A stretch of 64,000 nt of DNA from GW2011-AR15 sp964512765 (GCA_964512765.1 CAZEKF010000008.1:1-64000); one strand, 5' to 3'. Positions 1 to 9,736 are shown, counted from the stretch's first letter. Notes: generated by a model from the letters alone, not told the origin. Program-made: numbers and translations.

Positions 1-3000
1 CTGCTACTACTTGAACTACTGCTACTACTTGAACTACTGCTTACAACAGGTTCACCACCTGCCCAAACAGAGAACTCACAATAAGGTAGTTGCCATGTAC
101 ATGTAGTGCTTGTATTACTCACTAATGTTGCTTCAGCTGTTCTGTTAACACAATTATCTCCTGTATCGTCACAGTGATATAGATCAGCACAACTTGTGTC
201 TCCTCTAGGTATTACCAATCTACATACTTCTGGGTGTAAGTTATTAATGATCTTATCCCTTGTAGCAGATATCATACCAACTGCACCTATTGTGTTACCT
301 GACGAGTCTGTTAAACTATCATTCGCTATCAATGCACCTGACCCACTAACGTTTCTTGTTTTACTAGTTAACCCTGTTTTTGTTAAACTTACGTTATAGA
401 ACAACATTGCAGCTCCTGTAGTATTAACAACAATATCAACTTTCCTACCTGTACTGTAGTTTGTTTTCATACCTGCATTCGGACCACACACATAACCTTG
501 GTGATGATAACTACCATTCTGATACAAGTCATAATAAACGTCCCATCCAGTTGGTAGTTTAATCTGTGTAACAAAGTTACAGTACGCACAGTTTGTTGTA
601 CTTACTGCTGTTTTGAATGATGTACACGCACTAATACTACACTTATCATTCTTGTCACAGATATTTAACTTATAATAATAATCTGTGCTAGCATTCAGTG
701 AGTAATTTAGCGAAGCAACACCATTATCATTGTATATGTCAGCAACATGCCATAACTTGTATGTTCTTACTGCGCTTTTTAACACACCTGGATCATATAT
801 TGGCGTGTAATTACCTGCACACGACGAATCATTACCAAAGAACTGTAATGTTCCGTTAGCTGGTTTACTTGTAGAATACATCATAAGAACACTATCTGGA
901 TATTCTTCAACTTTCATACCTGATATAGTTGGCATTGAAGTGTCCACATACGTTACAGCGTTAACACCCGTCAAATAACATGGATGTGTTGCACTGTCTG
1001 TTTCACAGTCATAGTCGTCACAATCAACATTGCCATCATCATCGTCATCGACTGTGTTGAAACAATCTTCGTACTTGACATACCCTTCTTTAAGAATATC
1101 TTCGAACTTAGCTGTGTCTATACTAGAATCACCAAAAGATTCAAGTGTAAAGTCAACAGCGCCCGGTGTTACCCATCCTGGCCCAGCTGTATCGAATGGA
1201 GTACTTGAGTTACCAGTTGCATTAGCAATTGCAATAAATACTCTCATATCCTCTTCTTGGTTGTACAATGCAGGGAATTTGTCCAGGCCGCCTTTATCAA
1301 CAGCCACCATTGGACCCATTATTTCTCCACACATTTTTTCTTTCCAAGCGCTTAATGTTACATCTGCAACTTTCCAACTACCAGAAGCGCATCGGTACGC
1401 ATTAAACGTCTCAACTGCTTTGTCTTGACTAGAGTTCCATAATGCAAAGTATTTAAACATAAAATCATATCCTACTGCACTTGAGTTATTAGGTAATTCA
1501 CAGCCTCCACTTGTCTCACCGTCAGTGTCAAGGTATACAAAGAATTTAAAGCTCTCGTTACCACTTCCAAAGTCATTTCCCCAGAAGCTTACTTTTTTGT
1601 TATAACAAACTCCTGCGTTTCTGAAATCTCCAACACCCGCACCAAACCCAAATGATTCTCCCATATCTTTCATTCCTGCTCCACAAAGATCTAAATGAAG
1701 ATTATCTCCTGAGAATGCACAATCATCCATTGCAAGCATTATTGGTGCACCAGATTCCATGTCATCAAACATATCGTGCATACCTGGCGGGTTGCACCAT
1801 CCATCTTTCCATTTACATCCTGCCCCACAACTATTTTCATCTTGTGCTTGGAAACAACTTGGTTCACACCATCCGTCAACACTTGACTGTTCAACAGCCA
1901 TTCCGCCTGGCGGGCCCATCGTACTTCCAAACCCTGTTGTCCAGTTACAGTAAGCGTTTGCGTTACAGTCTGCTTCATTACTATCGAATTGCCAGCATTT
2001 GTCAAACACGTTTGAACAATATGATCCCCACATGTCCGTTATCATTGTACAACTGCTTGTTGCGTTACATGCTATTTCATTCCAATCATATTGCCAGCAT
2101 TCAGCGTCCCAGCTAGGTTCACAAAATGGTCTAAATTCGTCCATCCATGAACATGTTATGTTGATTATACTACTATTAGTACATGCTGATTCATTACCAT
2201 CATATTTCCAACATTCCATGCCTGATTTACCACCGCCGCCTGTTCCGCCAACAGCATCACCGCCAGCGAAACCTTTAGGGTTACACCATCCTGCACCTTT
2301 CCATTTACAATCATCAGATTCTTCACACATCGTCTGGTTGTTAGTCATTTCAGTTCCCCAACAATCAACACCGCCTGATGACCAATCTTCCATACACCAT
2401 CCGTCTGACCATCTACATCCAACAACATCTCCACATGTACTTGAATCTAAACTACTATTCCAACATAGTGCTTTACATGGGCTCCAAGTGTCGTACTGGT
2501 CCCAGAAACAATTTCCTGAAGCTTCACATGTATTTTGTGTTGATAAGCCCCAACAACTACTAAATTTATTGTCACACCAGCTACCCCATGTGTCTGTTCT
2601 CCATCCGCATGACGTGGTTGCGTTACATGTTGTTTCATCACTATAATCCCAACAACTAACGCTCCAGTCAACTTCACAACCTGCCCAATCATTAGATTGC
2701 CACATACATCCGTCTGCTGTACCGCAAGCAGTTGAATTAGTGTCATATTGCCAACAATCTTTTGGTGCAAATGCTGCCGGGTCACACCATCCTGCCTGAC
2801 CTTGGCACCAGTCTGACTCAGAACCATCTCCTGTACACCATGTATCGTTTGTCCATGTACAATTGGATCCTGCAATACAGTTTGCTTCACTATTCAAACT
2901 AAAACAATCTTGGCCAACGCTCCAGTCTTGTTCACACCAACCAGATCCTGTACCTTCACTCCATTCACATGAACTTGAGTTCTGGCATGATGTTGAGTTA

Positions 3001-5447
3001 CCATCATACTTCCAACAGTCTGCTCCTGGGAAGTCACACCAGCTGCCCCACGGATCAGTCATCCAAGAACAGTTATTAGTTGTACATTGATCTTGGGTAG
3101 TCCAACCAAAACAATCTCCTGAAACAAAACCACAGAACGAGTCTGAGTAACATTCAGGATCTGCACAATCCATTAAACCATCATTGTTATTATCCATACC
3201 ATCCCAACATACTTCAACACTCTCACCTTGCTTCTGGCAATATCCATCGTCACCACCTTGCCATTCACAAGAACCTGTTGCGTTGAACGCGCTTCTACCA
3301 GTATTCTGACATTCAGTTTGTGTGTAACACCTGTCACAAGCATCTGCACAGACTTTATCACTACTGTCCATACAATAACCGCCTTCTGTTTTACTTGAGT
3401 CAACAATCCATTTACACTTCACACTATCAAATTCATATGCTTGTTCACAATAACATTTCGGTGTTTTACATACTGAATATGCTTTAGATTCTCCACTATA
3501 TTCACTATCTGCGTTTGGGTTACCATTATAAGTACAACTGCTACAATCACTTTTACAGTTACTAGCCACACCAGACTTATACTCTTGTTTAGCTTGACAA
3601 AAACCGTATCCGTTTGGAGCTGTTGTATCATTAACAAACTCACATTTCGCGTTATTATCATAACAATATCTCTTCGCTGCAGCTGAAGAGTTATGCGCCG
3701 TGCCATCAAATGTAAAGTCACATGCATAACATGCTTTTTTACAGTTTCTTTCTTCATTACCTTTTTGCTCACATCTTCCAGCCGGTACTGACCTTTCACC
3801 GTCACAATAATTTTCAGATACCCATTTACAGCTTGCAGCTTCACACAGTTTTTCATTATCTAATAAATCACATGACCCTGTTCTATTTCCGAACACATCT
3901 GTCTTAATAGTACATTTATTTGTTGTGTTACTCCAAGAACAAGGCAATGCTGCATCATCTCGTAACCTATTACATAATGTTTCAGCTGACGCATCATCAG
4001 TAGTTTTCATTGATACGTCTTCACATGCAGTAACTCCTATGTCCTGAATAATTTTATCAATCTTATCTTTACATGCACTGTCCATTCTGTTTTCTGTACA
4101 GTTAGTTGACCATTGACAACATGATGTTAAAGCTCCTATATTGTTACATAATTCAGAGCTATTTATCATTGTACAACCAATTCCTGAACTAGTAATTGTT
4201 GCTTCATTATCATGGCCTGATTCAACAGAACATGCATTGTTTACATATTCACATCCTAAGACCTGATCACATTTTGTTTCGTTACCATCATAAATATAAC
4301 ATCCAGGGTTATCTTCTACAAAGAATGTTTCTCCACCCCAACCTCCAGGGTCACTACAATTTCCTCCTAACGATGGGTTGCTCCAGTTTAAAAACTCCCA
4401 CCAACAATAGAATGTATCCATACATTCTCTTTCTGTTGATATATTTGTACATGACAATGCATCAGTGCTTGGATAACACCATCCATCACCTGGGTTCCAA
4501 GTATCATTGCCCCATTGACAACTTAAATTATACGGGTTATCTATACACAAGGATTCGTTCCCTCCTTTCCAAGTATCATACAACCAACATTGTGTTTCTT
4601 CACACCAGCCAGATCCTGTTTCTTCTCTCCAACTACATCCTGCAGCAGAATCACAAGCACCCTGTGCATTGTTATTCCAGCACCCAGCCATCATACAATA
4701 TTGACCGTCCCATGTACATGCTAATCCTGCTGAATTATTTTGACAATCTGTTTCATTTGTAAAATCATAGTGCCAACATGAAGGTTGTTCACATCCTTCG
4801 TGAACATAATAGTTATCTACCCAAACACAACTTATACCTTGTGCATTACTTTCACACGCTGATTCGTTTGTACCTTGAAAGTCCCAACAGCTTTGCTCAT
4901 AACAATAATTATAATCAGAGTTCCATAAACAACTTTGGTTTCTACCCCCTCTTCCTTCAGTACAATCATCTTCTGTCCAATAGTTCCAACAACCTTGTTC
5001 TTCACAACCTCCCCAGTGACATCCAGATGTGTTTGTACAAGCATCTTCTGCTAAATCATAACAATCAACTCCTGGGCTCCAGCCGTGACAATGATTCTCC
5101 CATTCACATTGCAAACCATCTGTATTGTTTACACAGGCTGATTCATTTGTTTGATCATAACTGTAGCAGCTAGTTTGTTCACACCAGCCCCAGCCAGATG
5201 ATGATGTCCAGGCACATTCCTTGCCCGGGATAGTTGTTTCTGCACACTCACTTTGTGTCCAGAGACTCCAACAATTCAATTCCTGACACCAGCCACCCCA
5301 TGCATCACTTTTCCACATACAATTAGTATCAGATTCACATTCTGTTTGATTTTCTGATCCATATTCCCAGCAACTAGTTGCTGTTGCTATTCCAGCTAAA
5401 ACTACAATACTAACTAAACTTAATAGAAAAAACCTTATCTTGTTCAT
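1..5447 (-). CDS. Giant secreted cysteine-rich repeat protein (C-terminus beyond window edge)
   Basis: An unbroken frame of at least 1815 codons starts at ATG 5447 and is still open at base 1. It begins with a clear signal peptide (basic MNKIR, hydrophobic core, probable cleavage near residue 23), so it is exported. More than 20 modules of about 25-40 residues follow the pattern CW-x-Y/F...C...C-x-W...WC, separated mid-way by other cysteine-rich sequence. Many NxS/T sequons fit surface N-glycosylation. Two acidic D-rich motifs (about 3170-3215 and 1010-1060) resemble calcium-binding thrombospondin-3-like loops. A less cysteine-rich, probably beta-rich region lies near 900-1740. The last visible residues are a run of serines, probably a linker to an anchor outside the window. 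No family is recognised; a cell-surface adhesin or envelope protein is the inference. GGAGGG lies 9 bases before the ATG. Confidence 0.85.
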   Translation of the reverse strand, partial: MNKIRFFLLSLVSIVVLAGIATATSCWEYGSENQTECESDTNCMWKSDAWGGWCQELNCWSLWTQSECAETTIPGKECAWTSSSGWGWCEQTSCYSYDQTNESACVNNTDGLQCEWENHCHGWSPGVDCYDLAEDACTNTSGCHWGGCEEQGCWNYWTEDDCTEGRGGRNQSCLWNSDYNYCYEQSCWDFQGTNESACESNAQGISCVWVDNYYVHEGCEQPSCWHYDFTNETDCQNNSAGLACTWDGQYCMMAGCWNNNAQGACDSAAGCSWREETGSGWCEETQCWLYDTWKGGNESLCIDNPYNLSCQWGNDTWNPGDGWCYPSTDALSCTNISTERECMDTFYCWWEFLNWSNPSLGGNCSDPGGWGGETFFVEDNPGCYIYDGNETKCDQVLGCEYVNNACSVESGHDNEATITSSGIGCTMINSSELCNNIGALTSCCQWSTNCTENRMDSACKDKIDKIIQDIGVTACEDVSMKTTDDASAETLCNRLRDDAALPCSWSNTTNKCTIKTDVFGNRTGSCDLLDNEKLCEAASCKWVSENYCDGERSVPAGRCEQKGNEERNCKKACYACDFTFDGTAHNSSAAAKRYCYDNNAKCEFVNDTTAPNGYGFCQAKQEYKSGVASNCKSDCSSCTYNGNPNADSEYSGESKAYSVCKTPKCYCEQAYEFDSVKCKWIVDSSKTEGGYCMDSSDKVCADACDRCYTQTECQNTGRSAFNATGSCEWQGGDDGYCQKQGESVEVCWDGMDNNNDGLMDCADPECYSDSFCGFVSGDCFGWTTQDQCTTNNCSWMTDPWGSWCDFPGADCWKYDGNSTSCQNSSSCEWSEGTGSGWCEQDWSVGQDCFSLNSEANCIAGSNCTWTNDTWCTGDGSESDWCQGQAGWCDPAAFAPKDCWQYDTNSTACGTADGCMWQSNDWAGCEVDWSVSCWDYSDETTCNATTSCGWRTDTWGSWCDNKFSSCWGLSTQNTCEASGNCFWDQYDTWSPCKALCWNSSLDSSTCGDVVGCRWSDGWCMEDWSSGGVDCWGTEMTNNQTMCEESDDCKWKGAGWCNPKGFAGGDAVGGTGGGGKSGMECWKYDGNESACTNSSIINITCSWMDEFRPFCEPSWDAECWQYDWNEIACNATSSCTMITDMWGSYCSNVFDKCWQFDSNEADCNANAYCNWTTGFGSTMGPPGGMAVEQSSVDGWCEPSCFQAQDENSCGAGCKWKDGWCNPPGMHDMFDDMESGAPIMLAMDDCAFSGDNLHLDLCGAGMKDMGESFGFGAGVGDFRNAGVCYNKKVSFWGNDFGSGNESFKFFVYLDTDGETSGGCELPNNSSAVGYDFMFKYFALWNSSQDKAVETFNAYRCASGSWKVADVTLSAWKEKMCGEIMGPMVAVDKGGLDKFPALYNQEEDMRVFIAIANATGNSSTPFDTAGPGWVTPGAVDFTLESFGDSSIDTAKFEDILKEGYVKYEDCFNTVDDDDDGNVDCDDYDCETDSATHPCYLTGVNAVTYVDTSMPTISGMKVEEYPDSVLMMYSTSKPANGTLQFFGNDSSCAGNYTPIYDPGVLKSAVRTYKLWHVADIYNDNGVASLNYSLNASTDYYYKLNICDKNDKCSISACTSFKTAVSTTNCAYCNFVTQIKLPTGWDVYYDLYQNGSYHHQGYVCGPNAGMKTNYSTGRKVDIVVNTTGAAMLFYNVSLTKTGLTSKTRNVSGSGALIANDSLTDSSGNTIGAVGMISATRDKIINNLHPEVCRLVIPRGDTSCADLYHCDDTGDNCVNRTAEATLVSNTSTTCTWQLPYCEFSVWAGGEPVVSSSSSSSSSSSSS

Positions 5448-5456
5448 ATTTCCCAA

Positions 5457-5520
5457 CCCTCCTTTTACAATCATAAATTTAAAATGTAATATTTCATGAG
5501 AACAATATGTATTTAAACTT
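5457..5520 (-). promoter_or_regulatory. Promoter and RBS of the cysteine-rich protein gene
   Basis: On the minus strand a TATA-like AAGTTTAAAT (5511-5520) precedes a strong Shine-Dalgarno GGAGGG (5457-5462), which is 9 bases from the ATG at 5447. The transcript would have a short leader of about 40 bases. The good ribosome site suggests an abundantly made protein. Confidence 0.5.
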
Positions 5521-5593
5521 TTATAGTCACTAAACAATTAATAAATTTTATAATTAATCAACCAAAACAATTAGTTAAAATGGACAAAGTAAA

Positions 5594-6232
5594 CTATTCT
5601 AAACCATATTTACTAGCCCAACTTGCTGCGTCTTTGTTCCATTCATGTACTTTTTCTTTATCTTCGCTGTTAATGTAATTCAAAGTAGCAGCAGTATTAA
5701 TTAATGTTGTAAAATCTGTTAGAGTCATTAAATTACATTCTGCTTCTTCAAACTTGGTTTTAGCTTTTTCAAACTCGTATGTTGTTATTGCTAAACAATG
5801 TTCAACAACACCGCCTGCTTCTTTAACTGCATTAACAGCTGCAACAGAGCTACCGCCCGTACTAATATGGTCTTCTATTACAAGAACTTTCTGGCCTTGT
5901 TTAAGCAAACCTTCTATCTGATTCTGCCTACCATGCTCTTTAACTTTTGCTCTAATGTATATCATAGGTTTTTCAAACTTTTTAGCTAACCACGCAGCCC
6001 AGTGTATACCTGCTGTTGCAACACCTGCTATCACATCAAACTCAAGATTGTTTAACTTAATCATTTTCTTAAACGATTTTACAATTTTCTTCCTTGCGTC
6101 AGGATATGAGATTATTAACCTGTTATCTATATATATCGGACTTTTTAATCCTGACGTAAATGTAAACGGTTCATTTGGCTGTATTTTAACAGCTTTTATC
6201 ATTAATAATAATTCAGCAATTTCTTGTTTCAT
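5594..6232 (-). CDS. pyrE: Orotate phosphoribosyltransferase
   Basis: Cytosolic enzyme joining orotate to PRPP to form OMP, the fifth step of UMP synthesis. The 212-residue length is normal. The PRPP-binding loop VIEDHISTGGSS is at residues 118-129 and the catalytic flexible loop with K-x-HG is near residues 96-101. The substrate-site SGLKSPIYIDNR stretch (27-38) is also typical. It is the last gene of the five-gene pyr operon, and its ATG overlaps the stop of the SLOG gene by four bases (ATGA), which indicates translational coupling. No OMP decarboxylase (PyrF) is fused or adjacent, so that gene must lie elsewhere. Confidence 0.95.
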   Translation of the reverse strand: MKQEIAELLLMIKAVKIQPNEPFTFTSGLKSPIYIDNRLIISYPDARKKIVKSFKKMIKLNNLEFDVIAGVATAGIHWAAWLAKKFEKPMIYIRAKVKEHGRQNQIEGLLKQGQKVLVIEDHISTGGSSVAAVNAVKEAGGVVEHCLAITTYEFEKAKTKFEEAECNLMTLTDFTTLINTAATLNYINSEDKEKVHEWNKDAASWASKYGLE

Positions 6233-6783
6233 TCTTTAGCTTCCTCCACTATTTTTTTAACTAATTCAAACGGATCTTCATCATAAATAATTTTTGCATC
6301 AGATTGTTTATTAAAATCATTAACTAATTCTTTAAGAAACTTTGTAACACCACCGCTATTTTCAAGAACACCAATTATTTTGCCAGCATCATACGCAATA
6401 GTAAACTCATTTAATGTGCCAGCCCTACCTCCAATAATAACACATGCATCACAATATGCAACTGATTCAACATTCCTATGCTTTGTTGCAATGCCTTTGT
6501 TATCTTTGTATTTGAAATCTTCTGGTAAGAAAATCAACTCAGTAAATCCATCAACAGGATAATCAAGTGCTTTGTGAGATTCTAAATTAACAGCTGGCGA
6601 GAAACCTACAACTTTTCCATTAAATTCTTTTGCACCAAGAACTGCTTCATACGGTATTCCCGGGCATGCTCCTGTTACTAAATTATGACCAAGTTTAGCT
6701 ATTTCTTTACCAATTAATTTTGCTTTTTCTAATACTTCATCTGTAATATCACCTGCTGCACTACCATAAACTGATATTTTCAT
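6229..6783 (-). CDS. SLOG/LOG-family Rossmann protein in the pyrimidine operon
   Basis: A 184-residue protein of the SLOG superfamily (TIGR00725/LOG 'lysine decarboxylase-like' group). Visible family marks are VTGACPG at 36-42, the nucleotide-phosphate motif GGRAGTLNEF at 118-127 (the family's PGGxGTxxE) and an R-N pair at 103-104 in the place of the catalytic arginine region. Known relatives are nucleoside 5'-monophosphate phosphoribohydrolases or nucleotide-binding proteins. It overlaps pyrC and pyrE by four bases on each side, so it is made with the pyrimidine enzymes. A role in pyrimidine nucleotide salvage or sensing is inferred from context only. The first glycine of PGG is conserved but the proline is isoleucine here. 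Confidence 0.75.
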   Translation of the reverse strand: MKISVYGSAAGDITDEVLEKAKLIGKEIAKLGHNLVTGACPGIPYEAVLGAKEFNGKVVGFSPAVNLESHKALDYPVDGFTELIFLPEDFKYKDNKGIATKHRNVESVAYCDACVIIGGRAGTLNEFTIAYDAGKIIGVLENSGGVTKFLKELVNDFNKQSDAKIIYDEDPFELVKKIVEEAKE

Positions 6784-8024
6784 TCAATCACCTTTCCATT
6801 AACAATTGTCATAACAACTTTACATTTTGTTTTATAATCTTCAAAAGGTGTCCATTTAGCCTTTGACACTAAATTATCAGCTTTGATAACATCTTCTTTA
6901 TTCAGGTCAATAACAGTAATATCGGCATCATAACCTTCTTGAATAACTCCTTTATTATTCAAACCAAATAGTTTAGCTGGATTAACTGTCATTAATTTAA
7001 CAAATTCTTCAAATTTGATTTTATCTTCATTTATAGCAGTTAACATCAACGGAACTGTAGTTTCAACACCTGGAAAACCTGAAGGAACTTTTTCATAAGA
7101 TTGTGACTTTTCATCTAAAGTATGAGGAGCATGGTCACTACAAATACAATCTATAACTCCTTCATTAAGATACTGCCATAATACTTTTTTATCTTCTTTA
7201 GATTTCAAGCTTGGGTTTACTTTTGCTTTGTTACCTATTTTTTGATAAAAAGAATCATCAAGAAATAAATAATGAGGACAGGTATCACAAGTAACTTTCA
7301 AACCTTTATTTTTTGCTTGTTTGATTAACAACATTGATTCTTTTGAACTGACATGAGTGATGTGTAATCTGTTACCATATTTCTCAACTAATTCAATTAA
7401 ATAGTTTACAGCAGTATATTCTGCTTTGTTATCCCTTATCAAAGAATGGTATTTTGAATCTTCTTTACTAAACTTTTCTTTGTTCAAATTAATAACATCA
7501 TTATCTTCAGCATGTGCAACTATCAAAATATCTTTGTTTAATTCTTTGAATATTTTTTCTACATCTCCAGGACTTATTTCACCTGTTGTTGATCCATAAT
7601 ATAATTTTACATATTTCACATCTGAATTATTTATTTCATCGATATTATTTTCAGTCACCGCTATATATAATCCAAAATTAATTAATGTTTTTTTCTTGAC
7701 TTTTTTTTCTTTTTGTTTTAATCTTTCAATTGTTGTTATTGGTGTTTTATTATTTGGCATATCAAAAACTGTTGTTACACCTCCAGCTAATGCTGCCTTA
7801 CTTCCACTAACCCAGTCTTCTTTATATTCCTGACCAAAATCACGAAAATGAACATGAATATCAATAAACCCTGGAACAATATATTTATCATAAACATTTA
7901 TGATTTCATCAGCTTCAGTTAAAGTCTCATCTATTTCAGAAATCTTATTATTTTCAATCAAAACATTTGTTTTAACAAAATTGTTATCAAAAAAAACATT
8001 TCCGTTTTTTAGCAATAAACTCAT
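6780..8024 (-). CDS. pyrC: Dihydroorotase
   Basis: Zinc amidohydrolase that cyclises carbamoyl-aspartate to dihydroorotate. The 414-residue product carries the metal motif HVHFRD (57-62), the D-MPNN substrate stretch, the probable carboxylated lysine in VKLYYGS, HAED, HVSS metal histidines and the CSDHAPH catalytic motif, all in the order of type I dihydroorotases. The start at ATG 8024 gives the family-typical MSLLLKNG and lies 4 bases after the pyrK stop; an upstream TTG at 8075 inside pyrK would add 17 unlike residues and was rejected. The stop overlaps the next gene by ATGA. Aspartate transcarbamoylase and carbamoyl-phosphate synthase genes are not in the window. Confidence 0.95.
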   Translation of the reverse strand: MSLLLKNGNVFFDNNFVKTNVLIENNKISEIDETLTEADEIINVYDKYIVPGFIDIHVHFRDFGQEYKEDWVSGSKAALAGGVTTVFDMPNNKTPITTIERLKQKEKKVKKKTLINFGLYIAVTENNIDEINNSDVKYVKLYYGSTTGEISPGDVEKIFKELNKDILIVAHAEDNDVINLNKEKFSKEDSKYHSLIRDNKAEYTAVNYLIELVEKYGNRLHITHVSSKESMLLIKQAKNKGLKVTCDTCPHYLFLDDSFYQKIGNKAKVNPSLKSKEDKKVLWQYLNEGVIDCICSDHAPHTLDEKSQSYEKVPSGFPGVETTVPLMLTAINEDKIKFEEFVKLMTVNPAKLFGLNNKGVIQEGYDADITVIDLNKEDVIKADNLVSKAKWTPFEDYKTKCKVVMTIVNGKVIE

Positions 8025-8028
8025 TTTA

Positions 8029-8826
8029 TTAATAATGTATTTTTTTACCTGATCCATCCCGATGGTATTTGCCAAACTCTGTAATTATTTTAGCTGTTTC
8101 TTTATCAATGCAAGGACCTTCTTTACACATTCTTATTCCCATTGGATCTACTGAACAACTTCCACATATACCGTAACCACATTTCATGTAACGTTCTAAT
8201 GATAATTGACAGTCAACATTAAACTCATCGCAAATCTCAACAACTTTTTTCATCATTATTTCCGGACCAACTGTGTAAACCATATCTATATTATTATTGT
8301 TTAGAATTTCTTTTAATTTTTCAGTTGTAAATCCTTTAAATCCATAAGAACCCTCATCTGTACAATAATGCCTAATTACTTCTTTTGGATACTCTTTATC
8401 TATATATAATAATAATTGTTTAGACTTTGCACCAATTATTAGTTCTGATTTAATACTTTGTTTTAATGCTTGTTTAGCTAAATATGTTAATGGAGCACTT
8501 CCATATCCTCCACCAACCAAAGCAATATGCTTACCTTTAATCTCAAACGGTTTTCCAAAAGGTCCTGTGTAACATAAGCTATCTCCCTTTTTTAGTTTAA
8601 ATAATTCAGTTGTTAATTTACCAACTTTAGCAATTGTTAATGAGAAAGTATCTTTATTATCTTCATAAATTGAAAACGGTCTTTGGTCACAACCAGGTAA
8701 ATGTATCATAACAAACTGACCTGGTTTAGAATTAAGAGTTCCTTCAAAAACAAAAGTCTTAATATCTTTAGCTTCATCAATTATTTTTAGTATACGTGTT
8801 TGTTTCGGAATGTGAGTTTCAGTCAT
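8029..8826 (-). CDS. pyrK: Dihydroorotate dehydrogenase electron-transfer subunit
   Basis: FAD and 2Fe-2S subunit that passes electrons from PyrD to NAD in the class 1B enzyme. The 265-residue protein has the flavin motif RPFSIY at 49-54, a glycine-rich NAD-binding stretch GGGYGSAPL near 105 and a C-terminal cluster CGYGICGSC...C....C that provides the four iron-sulphur ligands. It starts inside the last codons of pyrD (8-base overlap), as usual for the PyrDK heterotetramer. Being of the 1B type, the pathway uses NAD rather than quinone or fumarate. Confidence 0.93.
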   Translation of the reverse strand: MTETHIPKQTRILKIIDEAKDIKTFVFEGTLNSKPGQFVMIHLPGCDQRPFSIYEDNKDTFSLTIAKVGKLTTELFKLKKGDSLCYTGPFGKPFEIKGKHIALVGGGYGSAPLTYLAKQALKQSIKSELIIGAKSKQLLLYIDKEYPKEVIRHYCTDEGSYGFKGFTTEKLKEILNNNNIDMVYTVGPEIMMKKVVEICDEFNVDCQLSLERYMKCGYGICGSCSVDPMGIRMCKEGPCIDKETAKIITEFGKYHRDGSGKKIHY

Positions 8827-9736
8827 GTGCCTTGCCTATTAAATCTTTGATATTTGAATAATTATTTTTTTTCATAATTTCTTGAAGTTCACCACTTACT
8901 TTCCTAAAAACATCAACGCCTCTTGTCATAATACCTGTACCAATACCAACACAAGTAGCGCCTGCCATTATCATTTGCATTGCATCTTCTCCAGTTGACA
9001 CTCCACCAGTACCAATGATTGGAATCTTAACAAATTCGTAAATATCATAAACTGTTCTTATTGCTAAAGGTTTCAACGCATCTCCTGAAATACCGCCCAT
9101 GCCAAAACCTAACATTTTCTTACCAGTGTTAACGTCAATACACATGCCAGGTCCTGCAGTATTAACTGCACAAATAGCGTCTGCGCCTGCATCTTCTGCT
9201 GCTTTAGCAACTGCTCCGATGTTCGGCACGTTCGGACTTAGTTTAATTATCAAAGGCAAATCTGTATTTTTTCTAATAGCTTTTGTAATTTCAGCTGTTG
9301 CTTCTGGACTGCTATGTCCAGCCATTGTACCAAATCCTGGTGTGTGCGGGCAACTTAATGGAATTTCTAAAGCATTGAACTTAATCTTGTTAACAAACTC
9401 TCTTGTTAAAAAAGCAAACTCGTCAGCGTCTTTAGCTACAATGCTTCCAATAACTGGTGCACCCACTTTACTTAAATCAGAAAATTCTTCCAGAGCATTT
9501 TCATATCCAGGATTAGAATAACCAACAGCGTTCATCAAACCTCCTTTAAAACTATGAACTATTGGTTGAGCATGACCTTTCCTAGGTTCTTTTGTTATTG
9601 ACTTAATTGTAACAGCTCCTGCACCGTTATCAACAACAAATCTTAATGAAGCAGCTGTCACTCCTAAAAAACCAGAAGCTAAGATAGTGGGATTTTTCAG
9701 TTTCAGTCCAAGAAAGTCAAGTGATATGTCCCCCAT
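8819..9736 (-). CDS. pyrD: Dihydroorotate dehydrogenase catalytic subunit, class 1B
   Basis: FMN enzyme oxidising dihydroorotate to orotate with PyrK. The 305-residue TIM-barrel protein has the catalytic base cysteine at 129 in LSCPHTPGFG, the NAVGYSNPG substrate region (69-77), the INTAGPG-like stretch VNTAGPG and the FMN-phosphate motif IGTGGVSTGEDA. Cysteine as the catalytic base (not serine) marks class 1. It is the first gene of the pyr operon, transcribed divergently from the RDD gene with only 81 bases between, so that short interval must hold both promoters. Confidence 0.95.
   Translation of the reverse strand: MGDISLDFLGLKLKNPTILASGFLGVTAASLRFVVDNGAGAVTIKSITKEPRKGHAQPIVHSFKGGLMNAVGYSNPGYENALEEFSDLSKVGAPVIGSIVAKDADEFAFLTREFVNKIKFNALEIPLSCPHTPGFGTMAGHSSPEATAEITKAIRKNTDLPLIIKLSPNVPNIGAVAKAAEDAGADAICAVNTAGPGMCIDVNTGKKMLGFGMGGISGDALKPLAIRTVYDIYEFVKIPIIGTGGVSTGEDAMQMIMAGATCVGIGTGIMTRGVDVFRKVSGELQEIMKKNNYSNIKDLIGKAHD

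Noticed and set aside
1..44. Apparent short tandem DNA repeat or CRISPR-like array
   Set aside because: It is a serine codon run inside the long frame; units are mixed triplets without spacers.
196..5173. Many plus-strand and other-frame reading frames opposite the cysteine-rich gene
   Set aside because: They are antisense shadows of the long minus-strand frame, with no promoters or ribosome sites and repetitive low-quality translations.
8025..8075. TTG start 17 codons upstream of pyrC
   Set aside because: The extra residues lie inside pyrK and are unlike dihydroorotase; ATG 8024 gives the normal N-terminus.
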